Shown here: in pieces, positions 63,077 to 64,000 of the stretch
How positions within the stretch are numbered: position 1 is the stretch's first letter
How the letters are laid out: each line of letters starts with the position of its first letter
NCBI RefSeq assembly: GCF_025351285.1
Contig: NZ_JANXWG010000105.1
Span: 1-64,000 of the forward strand
Length of the DNA: 64,000 bases
Direction of reading: 5' to 3'
Origin: Novosphingobium sp.
GTDB taxonomy: Bacteria; Pseudomonadota; Alphaproteobacteria; Sphingomonadales; Sphingomonadaceae
Notes under the pieces: generated by a model
Told to the model about the DNA's origin: nothing
The model's input: only the letters and a program-made list of their open reading frames with translations
Database searches by the model: none
Position numbers and translations under genes: made by a program

Positions 63077-63535
63077 GTGGCTTCGGTACTGGGCGATGAG
63101 ATCGATATCCTGGCAAAAGCGCGACGGTCGCTGCCGGGCGAATACGTGCCGGCTGACGACGAGCCCTACATGGGCGAGGCTCAACTCGATTATTTCCGGC
63201 GGCTGCTGCTCGAATGGAAAAAGTCGATCCTGTCGGCTTCGGCTGGCACATTGCAATCGTTGCAGGACGGCCCCTTGCGCGAACCCGATCTCAACGATCG
63301 TGCGTCGAGCGAGACCGACTGGAGCATTGAATTGCGCACCCGCGATCGGCAGCGCAAGCTGATCGCCAAGATCGATTCGGCAATGCGCCGGATCGATGAA
63401 GGTGACTATGGCTTCTGCGAAGTAACCGGTGAACCGATCGGGCTCGGCCGGCTGATTGCGCGGCCGATCGCGACGATGACGGTCGAAGCGCAAGAAGCGC
63501 ATGAACGCCGCGAAAAGATTTCCCGCGACATCTGA
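63077..63535 (+). CDS. dksA: DksA-like RNA polymerase-binding transcription factor
   Basis: The 152-residue protein has the DksA coiled-coil N-terminal part (YMGEAQLDYFRRLLLEWKK), the tip acidic/alanine region (DRASSETDW) and the C-terminal globular part. The zinc finger keeps only one cysteine (GDYGFCEVTGEPIG, then GRLIARPIATMTVEAQEAHE), a form known in Alphaproteobacteria. It starts at GTG with GGAGGAG upstream. DksA with ppGpp adjusts transcription on starvation. A hairpin with TTCGTTTT follows. Confidence 0.9.
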   Translation: MASVLGDEIDILAKARRSLPGEYVPADDEPYMGEAQLDYFRRLLLEWKKSILSASAGTLQSLQDGPLREPDLNDRASSETDWSIELRTRDRQRKLIAKIDSAMRRIDEGDYGFCEVTGEPIGLGRLIARPIATMTVEAQEAHERREKISRDI

Positions 63536-63549
63536 GCGTCTTTTTGGAC

Positions 63550-63577
63550 ATTCGCCGAAAGAGGCGAATTTCGTTTT
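63550..63577 (+). terminator. Terminator after dksA
   Basis: ATTCGCC (63550-63556) pairs with GGCGAAT (63563-63569) around a six-base loop and is followed by TTCGTTTT. It lies 15 bases after the dksA stop. The stem is short but the T-rich tail fits a Rho-independent terminator. Confidence 0.65.
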
Positions 63578-63682
63578 GCACCCGCCGCGTCCAGCTTTTC
63601 CGGTTTAAGCATTTGTTTGCCGTTCCGCTTTAGGAAACGGGCAGAGAACACGTGCGAATCAGCGGGTCTGCAATTGGTCGCA

Positions 63683-64000
63683 ATGGTGCGGGCAAATGCC
63701 GAATCGCTGGCACGGCGCATGTTGCGCCGCTCGGCAGTACGACCGCTCGACCGGCGTTCGCGACAAGTAGGACGAACCACGAAGGTGACTGACGCAGACC
63801 ATCGCCACGACGGACGCGACAGCTTTTTCCTCCTCGCCGATGTGCGCCGGGTGGGTGAGGCGGATGAATATCGCGCCAAGATCCGCAACCTTTCGGCCGG
63901 GGGCTTGATGGCTGAAGGTGATATGCGCGTAACGCGCGGCCAAGCGATCGAAGTGGCCTTGCGCAATCTCGGCTGGGTCGAAGGCGTGGTGGCGTGGGTG
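63683..64000 (+). CDS. PilZ-domain protein, 5' part (3' end outside window)
   Basis: The frame is open to the end of the window. From about 63790 it reads GRDSFFLLADVRRVGEADEY and then RNLSAGGLMAEGDMRVTRGQ, the PilZ core (N-x-S-x-x-G), but the canonical RxxxR is only vaguely seen. PilZ domains bind cyclic di-GMP. The start is unclear: ATG 63683, ATG 63719 or GTG 63785; I chose the longest because similar sphingomonad proteins have a basic lead before this domain. No good ribosome binding site decides. Confidence 0.62.
   Translation, partial: MVRANAESLARRMLRRSAVRPLDRRSRQVGRTTKVTDADHRHDGRDSFFLLADVRRVGEADEYRAKIRNLSAGGLMAEGDMRVTRGQAIEVALRNLGWVEGVVAWV

Overview
The window comes from a high-GC alphaproteobacterium that looks like a sphingomonad (Sphingomonas/Novosphingobium type). 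The grounds are a serine palmitoyltransferase gene beside a dedicated acyl carrier protein, an RcGTA-type gene transfer agent cluster, a DivK-DUF3572 gene pair, a DksA with the reduced zinc finger usual in Alphaproteobacteria, an OmpA with a poly-proline linker, and a dense gene layout with ATGA/GTGA/TTGA overlaps. No rRNA, tRNA, CRISPR array or insertion sequence was seen.

Layout. 1-5 kb: the end of a RES-domain gene, a D-2-hydroxyacid dehydrogenase, then an acetolactate-synthase-like TPP enzyme and an aldehyde dehydrogenase separated by a palindromic repeat. 4.8-7.2 kb: a small locus of a TIR-domain membrane protein, a secreted HEAT-like protein and a two-part conserved protein; the first and last carry an in-frame TAG. 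7.4-17.6 kb: a four-gene operon made only of predicted exported proteins (pentaheme cytochrome c, tandem GlcG/HbpS-like lipoprotein, outer-membrane beta-barrel, decaheme cytochrome with a C-terminal LVIVD-type propeller). This is the strongest candidate for an undescribed system, a possible electron conduit across the envelope. 17.7-19.1 kb: two small minus-strand genes divergent from an S24 (LexA/CI-like) regulator, with palindromes between them.

19.1-38.2 kb: an MBL-fold hydrolase, a lipocalin-like protein and an alpha/beta hydrolase, then a large hopanoid locus: hpnI-J-K-L on the minus strand, hpnA-B-C-D-E-shc-hpnG on the plus strand, hpnH-ispH on the minus strand, and hpnM (MlaC-like) with mlaA. 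Together these cover squalene synthesis from farnesyl diphosphate (hpnCDE), cyclisation (shc), side-chain extension and modification (hpnH, G, I, J, K), supply of isoprenoid precursor (ispH) and probably lipid transport (hpnM, mlaA, hpnL). 38.3-39.4 kb: OmpA-family protein.

39.6-53.7 kb: a gene transfer agent structural cluster on the minus strand, from small terminase to the tail-fibre-like gp15 protein, with a promoter-like sequence in front. 53.9-64 kb: a DedA/YqaA membrane protein, a TPR protein, the sphingolipid pair spt-acp, an orphan Pycsar-effector-like membrane protein, DivK, DUF3572, a HAD-like protein, RidA, a glycerophosphodiester phosphodiesterase, a FemAB/GNAT-like protein, a SEL1-repeat protein, DksA and the start of a PilZ-domain gene.

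All functions are read from motifs and gene context by eye; no database search was run. Family names are from memory of the families and are least certain where stated.
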